Assembly (NCBI RefSeq): GCF_900184035.1
Contig: NZ_FXWP01000010.1
Location: forward strand, 186,001-250,000
Reading direction: 5' to 3'
Length of the DNA: 64,000 bases
Source: Kosakonia pseudosacchari
GTDB taxonomy: Bacteria > Pseudomonadota > Gammaproteobacteria > Enterobacterales > Enterobacteriaceae
Part shown: positions 53,431 to 62,145 of the stretch, piece by piece
How the letters are laid out: the number at the start of each line of letters is the position of its first letter
Numbering within the stretch: the stretch's first letter is position 1
Notes under the pieces: model-generated
What the model was told of the DNA's origin: nothing
The model's input: only the letters and a program-made list of their open reading frames with translations
Database searches by the model: none
Translations under genes and position numbers: made by a program

Positions 53431-54062
53431 AAAAATGCATAATGAGCGGGGAGGGTCTACGACATTTATTTGATGAATCTGCTATTAATCACTATCAATT
53501 TTATTTTTTTAAAGACCATTCGGCGTTTCGGCAGGCGCTGAAACAGACTTCGTTTTTTTCCGTTATCTATTCCCTTTTTGGTCAGCGGAAAGAACGACTC
53601 GAATGTCTGATGTGTCTGCATTTACTCTCCCTTTCTCATCCAGAAATGCAACGCATTGTATTAGCGGGAGACAACCGTGAAGCGCGGCTGGTTGGGCATC
53701 TCTCCCCCTCACGGTTGCACGGGATATTAAGCAAATCATCGCCACTTTCTGTACTACTGGAGGAGTTGGTCACGTTGTTTGGTGAAACGCGGCGTATTAA
53801 CGAAAACATGATTAACCATTGGTATGTTAGCCAGTGTCGTATGCTCAGCCCGACCGAAAGGGAAATTCTGAACTACATGACGCGAGGTTATTCTGTGGCC
53901 GAGATTGCATCGCAGCTGGATCGTAACGTGAAAACTATTCGCGCGCATAAATTCAACGCGATGGCAAAGCTGGGGGTCACATCAGATGTCGGTTTGCTTG
54001 ATGCGGCGGATATTCTGACATGGAAGCCGCCCTGCGCGCGCGCCGCGTCTGAATTAATGTAA
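53391..54062 (+). CDS. bglJ: LuxR-type transcriptional regulator BglJ
   Basis: A 223-residue regulator with an N-terminal pseudo-receiver domain and a C-terminal LuxR helix-turn-helix (LSPTEREILNYMTRGYSVAEIASQLDRNVKTIRAHK in context). In E. coli BglJ forms a heterodimer with RcsB and activates the bgl operon and others without phosphorylation. The start lies inside yjjQ. No bgl operon is in this window. Confidence 0.9.
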   Translation: MENTRKKGNVAIIEKCIMSGEGLRHLFDESAINHYQFYFFKDHSAFRQALKQTSFFSVIYSLFGQRKERLECLMCLHLLSLSHPEMQRIVLAGDNREARLVGHLSPSRLHGILSKSSPLSVLLEELVTLFGETRRINENMINHWYVSQCRMLSPTEREILNYMTRGYSVAEIASQLDRNVKTIRAHKFNAMAKLGVTSDVGLLDAADILTWKPPCARAASELM

Positions 54063-54113
54063 AAGGGGTTTTGGGAACTGGCGCCAGGTTCTGCCTGGCG
54101 CTTTGTTACGCAA

Positions 54114-54572
54114 CTACAGACACACATCAATCCATTTCGCGCGGGTTAACTCTGCCATTCTGTCGGGGGAAATACGAATCGCGCTGTGAATTGCTCCCGC
54201 CGCCGGTAACACTTCCTGATAGCGCTTTAACGACACGTCACAATACACCTGTAACGGGTTTTCCAGACCAAACGGGCAGACACCACCAACTGGATGACCG
54301 GTAATGGTGACGACTTCGTCACTGCTTAGCATCCGGGCTTTCGCGCCAAAGGTATTTTTTAGTTTTTTATTATCAAGGCGAGCATCACCTTTCGCGACGA
54401 CCAATATCACTTCGTTTTTCACTTTTAACGACAGCGTCTTTGCGATTTGACCTGGTTCGACATTATGCGCGGCGGCGGCCAGTGCCACAGTCGCTGTGCT
54501 TTGGTTAAGTTCAATAATATCGATGTCGGGGGCGTTATCGGCAAAGAACTGCCGCACGGACTGCAAACTCAT
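54114..54572 (-). CDS. YbaK/EbsC family aminoacyl-tRNA deacylase-like protein
   Basis: A 152-residue protein of the YbaK/ProX superfamily. Family marks are VEPGQIAKTLSLKV, the catalytic-type Lys in VAKGDARLDNKKLK, and GHPVGGVCPFGLENPLQVYCD. Such enzymes hydrolyse mischarged tRNAs in trans. The specificity is unknown; it is shorter than ProRS-associated domains. The start at 54572 (MSLQSVRQFF) follows GGAGAACATC. It is not part of the E. coli K-12 gene order at this place. Confidence 0.85.
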   Translation of the reverse strand: MSLQSVRQFFADNAPDIDIIELNQSTATVALAAAAHNVEPGQIAKTLSLKVKNEVILVVAKGDARLDNKKLKNTFGAKARMLSSDEVVTITGHPVGGVCPFGLENPLQVYCDVSLKRYQEVLPAAGAIHSAIRISPDRMAELTRAKWIDVCL

Positions 54573-54687
54573 GATGTTCTCCAGCAAATGACCGCCATTA
54601 ATCTGTCACAAGCCTGTTATGCGTGTAAATAACCGGGCATAACAAACATCTTACTGCCAGATTCTCGATCCTCTTCACAATCGCGGA

Positions 54688-54708
54688 AACCGGTTACAGT
54701 AACCGGTT
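54688..54708. promoter_or_regulatory. 21-base palindromic operator before the PTS IIC gene
   Basis: AACCGGTTAC, one central A, then its exact complement GTAACCGGTT. Each arm also contains the self-complementary AACCGGTT. The central C-C-G-G core is typical of LacI/GalR-family operators such as AscG and GntR sites. It lies about 200 bases before the PTS gene. The regulator gene is not nearby. Confidence 0.7.
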
Positions 54709-54781
54709 GCAGTGTTAACAAGCCGGGTTAATACTCATTTTGTCATTTCCCTCTGTTCATAAAATTAAAAAAGAGCCGTCT

Positions 54782-54898
54782 ATGAAACCTACTCAACGTT
54801 GCTGTAATGCTGGTTCGAAAACCTGCATGGTTTCACGTCAAAAACATGGATCGCTGCACGGCAGAACGGTTGCTGATGCGCTTACTTTGTTAGCCTGA
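54782..54898 (+). CDS. Possible small ORF/leader peptide before the PTS gene
   Basis: A 38-codon frame starting ATG AAA CCT and ending TGA 13 bases before the PTS start. The peptide is basic with four cysteine-type residues near MKPTQRCCNAGSKTC. The ribosome site is poor (AAGAGCCGTCT). It might be a leader peptide or chance. Confidence 0.3.
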   Translation: MKPTQRCCNAGSKTCMVSRQKHGSLHGRTVADALTLLA

Positions 54899-54911
54899 TA
54901 GGAGATCTACT

Positions 54912-56252
54912 ATGTCTGCCAACCATGCTGCGTTTAATCTTATTTTCCGGTTTATAGAAAATTATGTCAGTCCGGTAGCCGGACGCATCTCTTCCCAGCG
55001 TCATGTAATGGCGATTCGCGACGGTTTTATCTCCGCGATGCCGTTTATGATAGTGGGTTCATTTTTGCTGGTGTTTGCCTACCCTCCATTTTCGCCAGAT
55101 ACGACCTGGGGTTTTGCCCGAACATGGCTGGACCTGGCGAAGCAGTATGAAGGGCGGATCCTCACGCCTTTTGATATGACGATGGGCATTATGTCTATCT
55201 ATATCTGTGCGGCGATTGCTTACAACCTCGGTAAACATTATGTGAAGTCGCATCAGCTGGATCCATTTATGTGCGCGATGCTGTCGTTGATGGCATTTCT
55301 ACTGGTCGCAGCGCCGAAAACTAACGGCACATTGCCAGTGGATAGCCTGGGCGGTACCGGTATTTTTACCGCGATCCTGGTGGCGATTTACTGCGTGGAA
55401 ATGATGCGTTTCCTGAAAGCACACAATATAGGCATCCGTTTGCCAGACCAGGTGCCGCCAATGATCAAAAACTCTTTTGATTTGCTGATCCCGGTTTTGG
55501 TCGTGGTGCTAACCCTTTATCCGCTGAGCCTGCTCATCCAGACGCAGTTCAACATGTTAATCCCGCAAGCCATTATGGCGCTGTTCAAACCGCTGGTGGC
55601 GGCGGCGGACTCGCTGCCGGCGATTTTGCTGGCGGTGATCATCGGTCATTTATTGTGGTTTGCGGGGATTCATGGCGCGGCGATTGTTTCCGGAATGCTG
55701 CAGATGTTCTGGTTAACAAACCTCGGGCTTAACCAGAGCGCGCTGGCACAAGGTGCGCCGTTACCGCATATCTTTATGGAAGCGTTCTGGACATTCTTTA
55801 TTGTTATCGGCGGATCCGGGGCGACCATGGGGCTGGTGTTCTGCTACTTGCGTAGCCGCTCGGTGCATTTGCGTTCGATCGGACGCCTGAGCGTGGTGCC
55901 CAGTTTGTTCAACATCAACGAACCGGTTATTTTCGGTACTCCCATTGTAATGAACCCCGTGTTCTTCATCCCATTCCTGCTGGCTCCGACTCTTAACGCG
56001 ATTATTGCCTGGGCGGCAATGAAACTGGATCTGATTGGCCGGGTTATCTCTGTCGTCCCCTGGACCGCGCCAGCGCCGATTGGCGGCGCATGGGCATTAG
56101 GTTGGGATTTTCGCGCGGCGATTCTTGTCGTTCTGCTGGCCTGTGTCTCGGCGGTGATTTACTACCCGTTCTTCAAAGTGTATGAGAAACAGTTGCTGGA
56201 ACAGGAAGCTGAAGAGGCGCAACGCGCAGAGGAAGAGAAACAAGTTGCGTGA
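54912..56252 (+). CDS. PTS sugar transporter IIC protein, cellobiose/diacetylchitobiose type
   Basis: A 446-residue inner-membrane permease of the lactose/cellobiose PTS family (CelB/ChbC-like). It has about ten helices and the substrate-binding stretch SLFNINEPVIFGTPIVMNPVFFIPF near residues 335-360. The C-terminal tail is charged and Glu-rich (EQEAEEAQRAEEEKQ). No IIA, IIB or glycosidase gene accompanies it, so its partners lie elsewhere or it works with chb proteins. TAGGAGATCTACT is the ribosome site. A palindromic operator upstream suggests control by a LacI-type repressor. Confidence 0.88.
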   Translation: MSANHAAFNLIFRFIENYVSPVAGRISSQRHVMAIRDGFISAMPFMIVGSFLLVFAYPPFSPDTTWGFARTWLDLAKQYEGRILTPFDMTMGIMSIYICAAIAYNLGKHYVKSHQLDPFMCAMLSLMAFLLVAAPKTNGTLPVDSLGGTGIFTAILVAIYCVEMMRFLKAHNIGIRLPDQVPPMIKNSFDLLIPVLVVVLTLYPLSLLIQTQFNMLIPQAIMALFKPLVAAADSLPAILLAVIIGHLLWFAGIHGAAIVSGMLQMFWLTNLGLNQSALAQGAPLPHIFMEAFWTFFIVIGGSGATMGLVFCYLRSRSVHLRSIGRLSVVPSLFNINEPVIFGTPIVMNPVFFIPFLLAPTLNAIIAWAAMKLDLIGRVISVVPWTAPAPIGGAWALGWDFRAAILVVLLACVSAVIYYPFFKVYEKQLLEQEAEEAQRAEEEKQVA

Positions 56253-56271
56253 TGGTGTCGAATAAAAACGT

Positions 56272-56293
56272 AGAGGGCGATTAATCGCCCTCT
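56272..56293. terminator. Bidirectional terminator between PTS IIC and fhuF
   Basis: AGAGGGCGATT and its exact complement AATCGCCCTCT form a near-continuous palindrome in the 43-base gap between convergent genes, followed by GCTTATTT on the plus strand. Confidence 0.75.
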
Positions 56294-56295
56294 GC

Positions 56296-57084
56296 TTATT
56301 TCAATGTACAGTCACCGCACTGCTGAACATCCGGCAGGCGATAGCGCTGGCAGCAAGTACGACGCACCAGAACGCCGTCGCGCAAAACCACTGTGCGCCA
56401 CAAAGGGTTATCACTGCCGTCCGCGAGCTGCTTTTCAAAAAAGCAAAGCTGTCGAATCGCGGCGACACGCGTTTCACCTAGCTGTGGAATGAGTTCCCCC
56501 AGGCACCAGTTAATCAGATAACCGGTATTGCTCCAGATAAGTTTACCGTTGATATCGCCGGTGGCTTCCAGCGCCTGAACAACCGGGAGCATCGCCTGTG
56601 TCGTTAACGCACAAATTCGCTGCGCATCATCGCATGACGACAACTTATTATCCTGTTGCACATCAATCCAGAAACACGCCGCGCGGCCGGTTTCATGGAA
56701 CTCAACATGAAAATGTTCCGGGGAGAGATCAATGGCGCTTTTTTGCGTTAGCAGCGTCAATAAGAGTGGTGGCACCAGCAGGCCGAGATACCACTGCGCC
56801 CATAGCGACAGCAACGGTTTGTTCTCACGCGGCTGCGTCAACTGGTTACGGTAAATATGATCGGAATAGGTGGCGATAAGTGACTGCAATGCCGCAGGGC
56901 GCGACCACTCGGTCAGTGTCATTGCCGCATACGGTGCGGGTTCATTCAGACGAATAAAATCGAGTAAATATTCACGGGTGCTGGCGATAGTTTCCCGCAT
57001 GGCGTTTGCCAGCGAATCGCGCTCATCAGTGAGTCGGCTTCGCCAGATAATGTTTTCGGTGATCGATGCGGTGCGATAAGTCAT
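56296..57084 (-). CDS. fhuF: Ferric-siderophore reductase FhuF
   Basis: A 262-residue cytoplasmic [2Fe-2S] protein that removes iron from hydroxamate siderophores by reduction. The cluster motif CC-x10-C-x2-C is at the C-terminus (RTCCQRYRLPD, then QQCGDC). The central stretch RENKPLLSLWAQWYLGLLVPP matches FhuF. The start at 57084 (MTYRTASI) matches the E. coli start; the longer frame runs through the promoter. A Fur box lies about 25 bases upstream. It would serve the ferrioxamine-type receptor near 12 kb. Confidence 0.94.
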   Translation of the reverse strand: MTYRTASITENIIWRSRLTDERDSLANAMRETIASTREYLLDFIRLNEPAPYAAMTLTEWSRPAALQSLIATYSDHIYRNQLTQPRENKPLLSLWAQWYLGLLVPPLLLTLLTQKSAIDLSPEHFHVEFHETGRAACFWIDVQQDNKLSSCDDAQRICALTTQAMLPVVQALEATGDINGKLIWSNTGYLINWCLGELIPQLGETRVAAIRQLCFFEKQLADGSDNPLWRTVVLRDGVLVRRTCCQRYRLPDVQQCGDCTLK

Positions 57085-57104
57085 AGCGCCAGCCGATAGG
57101 AAAT

Positions 57105-57126
57105 CTAAACGATAATGATTGCCAAT
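57105..57126 (-). promoter_or_regulatory. Fur box of fhuF
   Basis: The minus strand reads TTGGCAATCATTATCGTTTA just before the fhuF start, close to the Fur consensus (GATAATGATAATCATTATC, most of one and a half GATAAT units). Confidence 0.75.
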
Positions 57127-57186
57127 CCTATCCAGAGGGAAAATCGATAGCAACAGTTTTATCGTAAAGTTAGCGCCGATCACGCC

Positions 57187-58251
57187 TCAAGCGACTTGCA
57201 GCTCACCACTGACCAGAATGTTATTACGACCTAAATGTTTGGCTTCATATAAGGCTTTATCGGCGAGCGAAAGTGCCGCATCAATATCGTGATCGACAAG
57301 AGGCGCAATGCCGATGCTGATTGTGACGTTCGTGGCGACGCTTTCGTTAAACATATGCGGGATTTTTAAATCGTACACTTTCTGGCGGATGCGCTCTCCG
57401 GTAAAGCGCGCCTGTTCGACATCGACATTATTCAGCAGGATCATAAATTCTTCGCCGCCAAAGCGCGCGACGATATCACGGGAGCGCACGGCGTCCCGTA
57501 AAGCGGCGGAAACGCGGATAAGCGCCTGATCGCCCATCATATGACCGTAATGGTCGTTGTAGGCTTTGAAATGATCAATATCGAGTAGCAGGACGAAACG
57601 CGAACTCTCATCGACGGCCAGCAAGTTATCGAGTTTATGTTGCAAACCACGACGGTTATACAGGCCGGTTAGCGGGTCAAGCATGCTCAGATCGTTGAGG
57701 GTTTTGCGCTCCTGCATCAGGCGGTTCATCAGCGCAAGGGCGAAACTATCGTTACGTTTTTGGATCGCATGCTGGATAGAGATCCCCAGCACTGGCAACG
57801 CAAAGGTACAAATAAGCCTGATTGCGCTTTCCCCTTCGTTAAGCCACAGGCATGTTACGAACACAGGCAAAGAGTGCAGCAAAAAGGCGACAATGTTATT
57901 TGAAAAAGCGATGGAGCCGATAAAAAGCACACTTAACAAGGCAATCAGCAGGTAAGTGGAGGTATTGTCATTGAGTAACCTGACTTTGGTGATCACATGC
58001 CATGCCCACAGGCAGCCAAATATACATGAGATGAAAGTAATATTGATTTTTGCTTTTGGATAACACTTTTGCCAGGCGGGCAACAGGACGCTTGCCGCAA
58101 AAATAGCGCACACCGGAAAGGTGAAGGCGTGCTGATTGTAAAGCGGCATAGCAATAGAGAACAAAGCTGAGATCGCGTTGAGCAGTAAAAAGAGTCGTAG
58201 GGACAATCGATATCTCTTATTACACAGAGATTGCCAGGTTTGTAATGTCAT
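57187..58251 (-). CDS. Membrane diguanylate cyclase (GGDEF domain)
   Basis: A 354-residue protein. Six or so membrane helices fill residues 18-165, and a GGDEF domain follows from about 185. The active site is GGEEF at 265-269, and an RxxD inhibitory site (R256-D259) stands five residues before it, so product feedback is expected. It should make cyclic di-GMP and favour biofilm over motility. It is not present between fhuF and yjjZ in E. coli K-12. The membrane sensor part has no family I can name with confidence. Confidence 0.92.
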   Translation of the reverse strand: MTLQTWQSLCNKRYRLSLRLFLLLNAISALFSIAMPLYNQHAFTFPVCAIFAASVLLPAWQKCYPKAKINITFISCIFGCLWAWHVITKVRLLNDNTSTYLLIALLSVLFIGSIAFSNNIVAFLLHSLPVFVTCLWLNEGESAIRLICTFALPVLGISIQHAIQKRNDSFALALMNRLMQERKTLNDLSMLDPLTGLYNRRGLQHKLDNLLAVDESSRFVLLLDIDHFKAYNDHYGHMMGDQALIRVSAALRDAVRSRDIVARFGGEEFMILLNNVDVEQARFTGERIRQKVYDLKIPHMFNESVATNVTISIGIAPLVDHDIDAALSLADKALYEAKHLGRNNILVSGELQVA

Positions 58252-58506
58252 ACCTAAAAATCGTTATTTATCCGCGAGTTGTCGCTGCATTATGAGTCAA
58301 AAAGAAAAGAAGTAACGCAACAAAACTATCATTGCGAAAAATTAGTGATTTGGATTTAGATTTAAGCAGCGCTTAATTTATCACCTTCCTGAATGACTGT
58401 CATTAGATGATGAGTAATCTTCATACGACCGTATGACCGCAGGCTGACAAATGAGAAAAGATATCATATGATATTGGTTATCGTTATCGGTGTGAGAGAT
58501 AAAACC

Positions 58507-58746
58507 ATGTTGCAACGCGCGCTGGGAAGTGGCTGGGGAATTGTTGTGCCGGGAGTCATTGTTGCTGTGCTGATGCTGGCGGATTTATCAGCCAATGCGT
58601 GGCGAATGGTGATTGTTCTGGGCTTATTACTCACCCCCGTCATGCTTTACCATAAGCGTTTACGCCATTTTATTTTATTGCCTTCAGGCGTTGCACTGGT
58701 TGGCGCAATGATGCTGATCTTGTTGAATCTAAAGATGATGATGTAA
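58507..58746 (+). CDS. yjjZ: DUF1435 small membrane protein YjjZ
   Basis: A 79-residue hydrophobic protein with three membrane segments, starting MLQRALGSGWGIVVPGVIVA. Length, start and position between fhuF and the tRNA-Leu cluster match E. coli YjjZ (DUF1435). The start at 58507 follows GAGAGATAAAACC. The function is unknown. Confidence 0.8.
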   Translation: MLQRALGSGWGIVVPGVIVAVLMLADLSANAWRMVIVLGLLLTPVMLYHKRLRHFILLPSGVALVGAMMLILLNLKMMM

Positions 58747-58779
58747 CAGGGGAGAAATACAGGGAAGGAATAAGATATC

Positions 58780-58866
58780 TGGTGCGAGGGGGGGGACTTG
58801 AACCCCCACGTCCGTAAGGACACTAACACCTGAAGCTAGCGCGTCTACCAATTCCGCCACCTTCGC
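58780..58866 (-). tRNA. leuV: tRNA-Leu(CAG), third copy in transcript
   Basis: An 87-base tRNA with encoded CCA. The acceptor GCGAAGG pairs with CCTCGC, and the anticodon loop is CTTCAGGTG with anticodon CAG. The long variable arm (GTCC-TTAC-GGAC) and T-arm GTTCAAGTC are those of tRNA-Leu. Matches the leuQPV cluster of E. coli; which copy is leuV, P or Q is assigned only by order. Confidence 0.97.
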
Positions 58867-58897
58867 ACAGTCATCTTACTTTTTGATATCGCCTCGT

Positions 58898-58984
58898 TGG
58901 TGCGAGGGGGGGGACTTGAACCCCCACGTCCGTAAGAACACTAACACCTGAAGCTAGCGCGTCTACCAATTCCGCCACCTTCGC
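58898..58984 (-). tRNA. leuP: tRNA-Leu(CAG), second copy
   Basis: Same 87-base gene as its neighbours except for one base in the variable arm (GTTC instead of GTCC), which replaces a C-G pair by a U-G wobble. Anticodon CAG and encoded CCA are intact. A 31-base spacer separates it from the next copy. Confidence 0.97.
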
Positions 58985-59012
58985 ACAGTGCGAGCGATAT
59001 CAACGTGGTTTA

Positions 59013-59099
59013 TGGTGCGAGGGGGGGGACTTGAACCCCCACGTCCGTAAGGACACTAACACCTGAAGCTAGCGCGTCTACCAATTCCGCCACCTTCGC
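59013..59099 (-). tRNA. leuQ: tRNA-Leu(CAG), first copy
   Basis: The promoter-proximal copy, 87 bases, identical to the third copy. Anticodon CAG, encoded CCA. It lies 41 bases after the -10 box of the cluster promoter. Confidence 0.97.
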
Positions 59100-59140
59100 A
59101 TACCATCGATACTCTTGAAGTATCGTTACCACGGAGGCGC

Positions 59141-59168
59141 ATTCTAGATGTTTTCAACTTTTCGTCAA
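59141..59168 (-). promoter_or_regulatory. Promoter of the tRNA-Leu cluster
   Basis: On the minus strand TTGACG and TAGAAT are separated by 16 bases and followed by the G/C-rich discriminator GCGCCTCC. That is the layout of stringently controlled stable-RNA promoters. Confidence 0.8.
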
Positions 59169-59266
59169 TAGTTAATTGTACAGACTGAGGCTGATCGCTG
59201 TAAAAATGGCCGCGGCGTGATGAGGGGGGAAATTTGCCCGATGAATGATTCCATCGGGCCTGCGGG

Positions 59267-60295
59267 TTACTTCAACGCCTGGCGCGTCATGATCGTACGG
59301 TAGACTTTGAACCGGCCTGTCTGGGCGATGACTTCGTGGAAACCAAACGTTTGATCCAGCACATCCGGGTAAGGCAGGAAGGCGTTCGCAACAATACGCA
59401 GTTCGCCGCCGCTATTCAGATGGCGTACCGCACCGCGAATCAGCGTTTGCGCGGCTTCCTGGCTGGTTTGCAAACCATCATGGAATGGCGGATTGGAGAT
59501 GATCATGTCAAAGCGGCCCGTGACTTCTGAGAAGACATTGCTGGCGAAAACCTCACCTTCAATACCGTTCGCCGCAAGCGTTGCGCGGCTGGCTTCTACC
59601 GCCGGGGCGGAAACATCGCACAGCGTCAGGCGCACTTTCGGCGAGTGGCTGGCCAGTACCGTTGCAAGCACACCCGCGCCACAACCTACATCCAGCACTT
59701 TCCCCTTGGTATGCGGCGTAAGCGTCGACAGCAGAAGTTGGCTACCGACATCCAAACTGTCACGGCTGAACACGCCTGGCAGAGTTTTAATGGTCAGGTT
59801 ATCCAGCATGTATTCGCCCCAGAAACTGTGCGGATCGAACTGCGGCTGCTTCTCAAGACGACCGTGATACAGCCCACAGCGACGAGCGCTATCGACTTTA
59901 TTTAACGGACAAAACTCAGCCAGCATCTGTTCGGCACTGCGCACACCGCTACGGTTTTCACCCACCACAAAAATGTCGGTGCCCACCGGCAGCAGCGATA
60001 ACAGGTTCATCAACTGAAATTGCGCTTCGGGTTTATTTTTCGGCCAGTAATAAATAAGCGTGTCGCTGTTACCGATAGTCTCGCTATCGGCCACCAGGCT
60101 ATAACGGGCATGTTCACCCATCTGCTGACTTAAGGTCTGCCACTGATGAAATTGTTGCGTCCAGGCACGGCTTTCAGCGGTGTCCAGGCGAGCGGGCAGG
60201 TCATCCTGCAAATCGCCGGCAAATAAAATACGGCTTGGTTCGAAATCGTCACTGTGGCGCAGCAAGACTTCACTTGCCGGGGTATAAGCAGACAT
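59267..60295 (-). CDS. rsmC: 16S rRNA m2G1207 methyltransferase RsmC
   Basis: A 342-residue protein. The N-terminal half is the inactive pseudo-methyltransferase domain that helps fold the active half. The C-terminal half holds the SAM motif [12 protein letters not shown] and the catalytic ISNPPFHDG. It methylates G1207 of 16S rRNA in the 30S subunit. Length and position beside holD match E. coli RsmC. Confidence 0.95.
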   Translation of the reverse strand: MSAYTPASEVLLRHSDDFEPSRILFAGDLQDDLPARLDTAESRAWTQQFHQWQTLSQQMGEHARYSLVADSETIGNSDTLIYYWPKNKPEAQFQLMNLLSLLPVGTDIFVVGENRSGVRSAEQMLAEFCPLNKVDSARRCGLYHGRLEKQPQFDPHSFWGEYMLDNLTIKTLPGVFSRDSLDVGSQLLLSTLTPHTKGKVLDVGCGAGVLATVLASHSPKVRLTLCDVSAPAVEASRATLAANGIEGEVFASNVFSEVTGRFDMIISNPPFHDGLQTSQEAAQTLIRGAVRHLNSGGELRIVANAFLPYPDVLDQTFGFHEVIAQTGRFKVYRTIMTRQALK

Positions 60296-60541
60296 GAATG
60301 GTTCCTCTTTAAATTCAGGCGGCGATTATACACGTTATCCTTCTCACTGCCTCTTTCTTGGCTGTGTCTTCGTCCCCCAGTTAAGCACCAGAGGGGCCTC
60401 AACTCTTGCAGTCACAATGTAGTGTGAATGATTTTGTGTATACGCGTTATTTTACGTGCTGCCTCTTAACTGGCTGCGTGTTGATGGCGCAATTTTGTCG
60501 AGTTTGTTATATTTGCGCGCCTGATAGAGGAGTGTTTCACG

Positions 60542-60955
60542 ATGACTTCCCGACGCGACTGGCAATTACAGCAACTGGGCATTACCCAGTGGACCTTGCG
60601 TCGCCCGGCGGCGCTGCAGGGGGAAATTGCTATTTCGCTGCCCGCGCATATCCGTTTGGTGATGATTTCACCGACATTGCCGACGCTGAGCGATCCATTG
60701 GTCAGCGACGTACTGCGCGCGCTAACCGTGACAGAAGATCAAGTCCTCCAGTTGACACCCGATCGCGTCGCCATGCTACCGCCCGAAAGCCAGTGCAACA
60801 GCTGGTGGTTGGGTGTTGAAGCGCAGCAGGCTCTGGCGGGCGCTCAGGTTGCGACGCCGACGGTTGATGAGCTACGCACAAACCCTGCGGCTCGCGCCGC
60901 GCTATGGCAACAAATCTGCGAACATGAACACGATTTCTTCCCTCAGCACGGCTGA
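60542..60955 (+). CDS. holD: DNA polymerase III psi subunit HolD
   Basis: A 137-residue protein matching HolD. The N-terminal MTSRRDWQLQQLGITQWTLRRP is the part that binds the chi subunit, and the rest contacts the clamp loader. It links single-strand-binding protein to the clamp loader through chi. AGAGGAGTGTTTCACG precedes the ATG. It overlaps rimI by 32 bases. Confidence 0.94.
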   Translation: MTSRRDWQLQQLGITQWTLRRPAALQGEIAISLPAHIRLVMISPTLPTLSDPLVSDVLRALTVTEDQVLQLTPDRVAMLPPESQCNSWWLGVEAQQALAGAQVATPTVDELRTNPAARAALWQQICEHEHDFFPQHG

Positions 60956-61364
60956 TTTAACCCGCGCATATCAAATAGAAACACGGGCACATGCCTTCCC
61001 CTGGAGCGAAAAAACGCTGGCCAGCAATCAGGGCGAACGCTATCTCAACTACCGGTTGATGGTCGGAAATGAAATGGCCGCATTTGCCATTACCCAGGTG
61101 GTGCTCGACGAAGCCACGCTGTTTAACATCGCCGTCGATCCGGCCTGGCAGCGTAAAGGGCTGGGACGTCAGTTGCTTGAACATCTGATTCATGAACTGG
61201 AAGTACGCGACGTGCTGACGCTGTGGCTGGAAGTCCGCGCCTCTAATGTGGGTGCTATCGCGCTGTATGAAAGTTTAGGTTTTAACGAAGCGACCATTCG
61301 CCGTAACTATTACCCCACCGCCAACGGGCGCGAAGACGCGATAGTGATGGCTTTAGCAATTTAA
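60924..61364 (+). CDS. rimI: Ribosomal protein S18-alanine N-acetyltransferase RimI
   Basis: A 146-residue GNAT enzyme that acetylates the N-terminal Ala of ribosomal protein S18. The acetyl-CoA loop is AWQRKGLGRQLL, followed by WLEVRASNVGAIALYESLGF. The start at 60924 (MNTISSL) is inside holD and matches E. coli RimI; the longer frame reads through holD. It is followed by yjjG after 12 bases. Confidence 0.95.
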   Translation: MNTISSLSTADLTRAYQIETRAHAFPWSEKTLASNQGERYLNYRLMVGNEMAAFAITQVVLDEATLFNIAVDPAWQRKGLGRQLLEHLIHELEVRDVLTLWLEVRASNVGAIALYESLGFNEATIRRNYYPTANGREDAIVMALAI

Positions 61365-61376
61365 AAAGGTGATGTA

Positions 61377-62054
61377 ATGAAATGGGACTGGATACTCTTT
61401 GATGCTGACGAAACGCTGTTTACCTTTGATGCGTTTGGCGGCTTACAACGGATGTTTCTTGACTATAGCGTGACATTCACCGATCAGGATTTTGCAGAAT
61501 ATCAAGCTGTTAACAAACCGCTGTGGGTGGATTACCAAAATGGCGCCATCAGCGCATTGCAGTTGCAGACGCAGCGCTTTCAGAGCTGGTCTGAACGCCT
61601 GAACGTCCCCGCCGGTTCGCTGAACGATGCGTTTCTGAATGCGATGGCCGAAATCTGCGCGCCACTGCCAGGTGCTGTATCATTACTGGACAGCCTCAAA
61701 GGCAAAGCGAAACTCGGCATCATCACCAACGGTTTCACCGCCTTGCAGCAAATCCGCCTGGAACGTACCGGCCTTCGCGACTATTTTGATTTATTAGTGA
61801 TTTCCGAAGAAGTTGGTGTGGCGAAGCCCGATGCGAAGATCTTTGATTACGCGCTGCAAAAAGCGGGTAATCCGGATCGCGCGCGTGTGCTGATGGTTGG
61901 CGATACGGCTGAATCCGACATTCTGGGCGGCATTAACGCCGGGCTTTCGACCTGCTGGTTGAATGCGCACGATCGCACACTGCCTGAAGGTATCAACCCG
62001 ACCTGGACCGTCACGTCCCTGAACGAACTGGAGCAACTCCTGTGTAAACATTGA
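61377..62054 (+). CDS. yjjG: HAD-family pyrimidine nucleotidase YjjG
   Basis: A 225-residue HAD phosphatase. The nucleophile motif is FDADET (D9 and D11), motif II is ITNG, motif III is the Lys in VAKPDAKIF and motif IV is [10 protein letters not shown]. In E. coli it dephosphorylates dUMP, dTMP and unnatural pyrimidine nucleotides (house-cleaning). Same order as E. coli between rimI and prfC. Confidence 0.94.
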   Translation: MKWDWILFDADETLFTFDAFGGLQRMFLDYSVTFTDQDFAEYQAVNKPLWVDYQNGAISALQLQTQRFQSWSERLNVPAGSLNDAFLNAMAEICAPLPGAVSLLDSLKGKAKLGIITNGFTALQQIRLERTGLRDYFDLLVISEEVGVAKPDAKIFDYALQKAGNPDRARVLMVGDTAESDILGGINAGLSTCWLNAHDRTLPEGINPTWTVTSLNELEQLLCKH

Positions 62055-62145
62055 TTGTCTGCTCTCCACCGTTGAGTACAATAGCCGCATTTTTCGTATT
62101 TCATCGCGAGGCCTCAGGCCGCGCAATTACACAGAAGATTTCATT

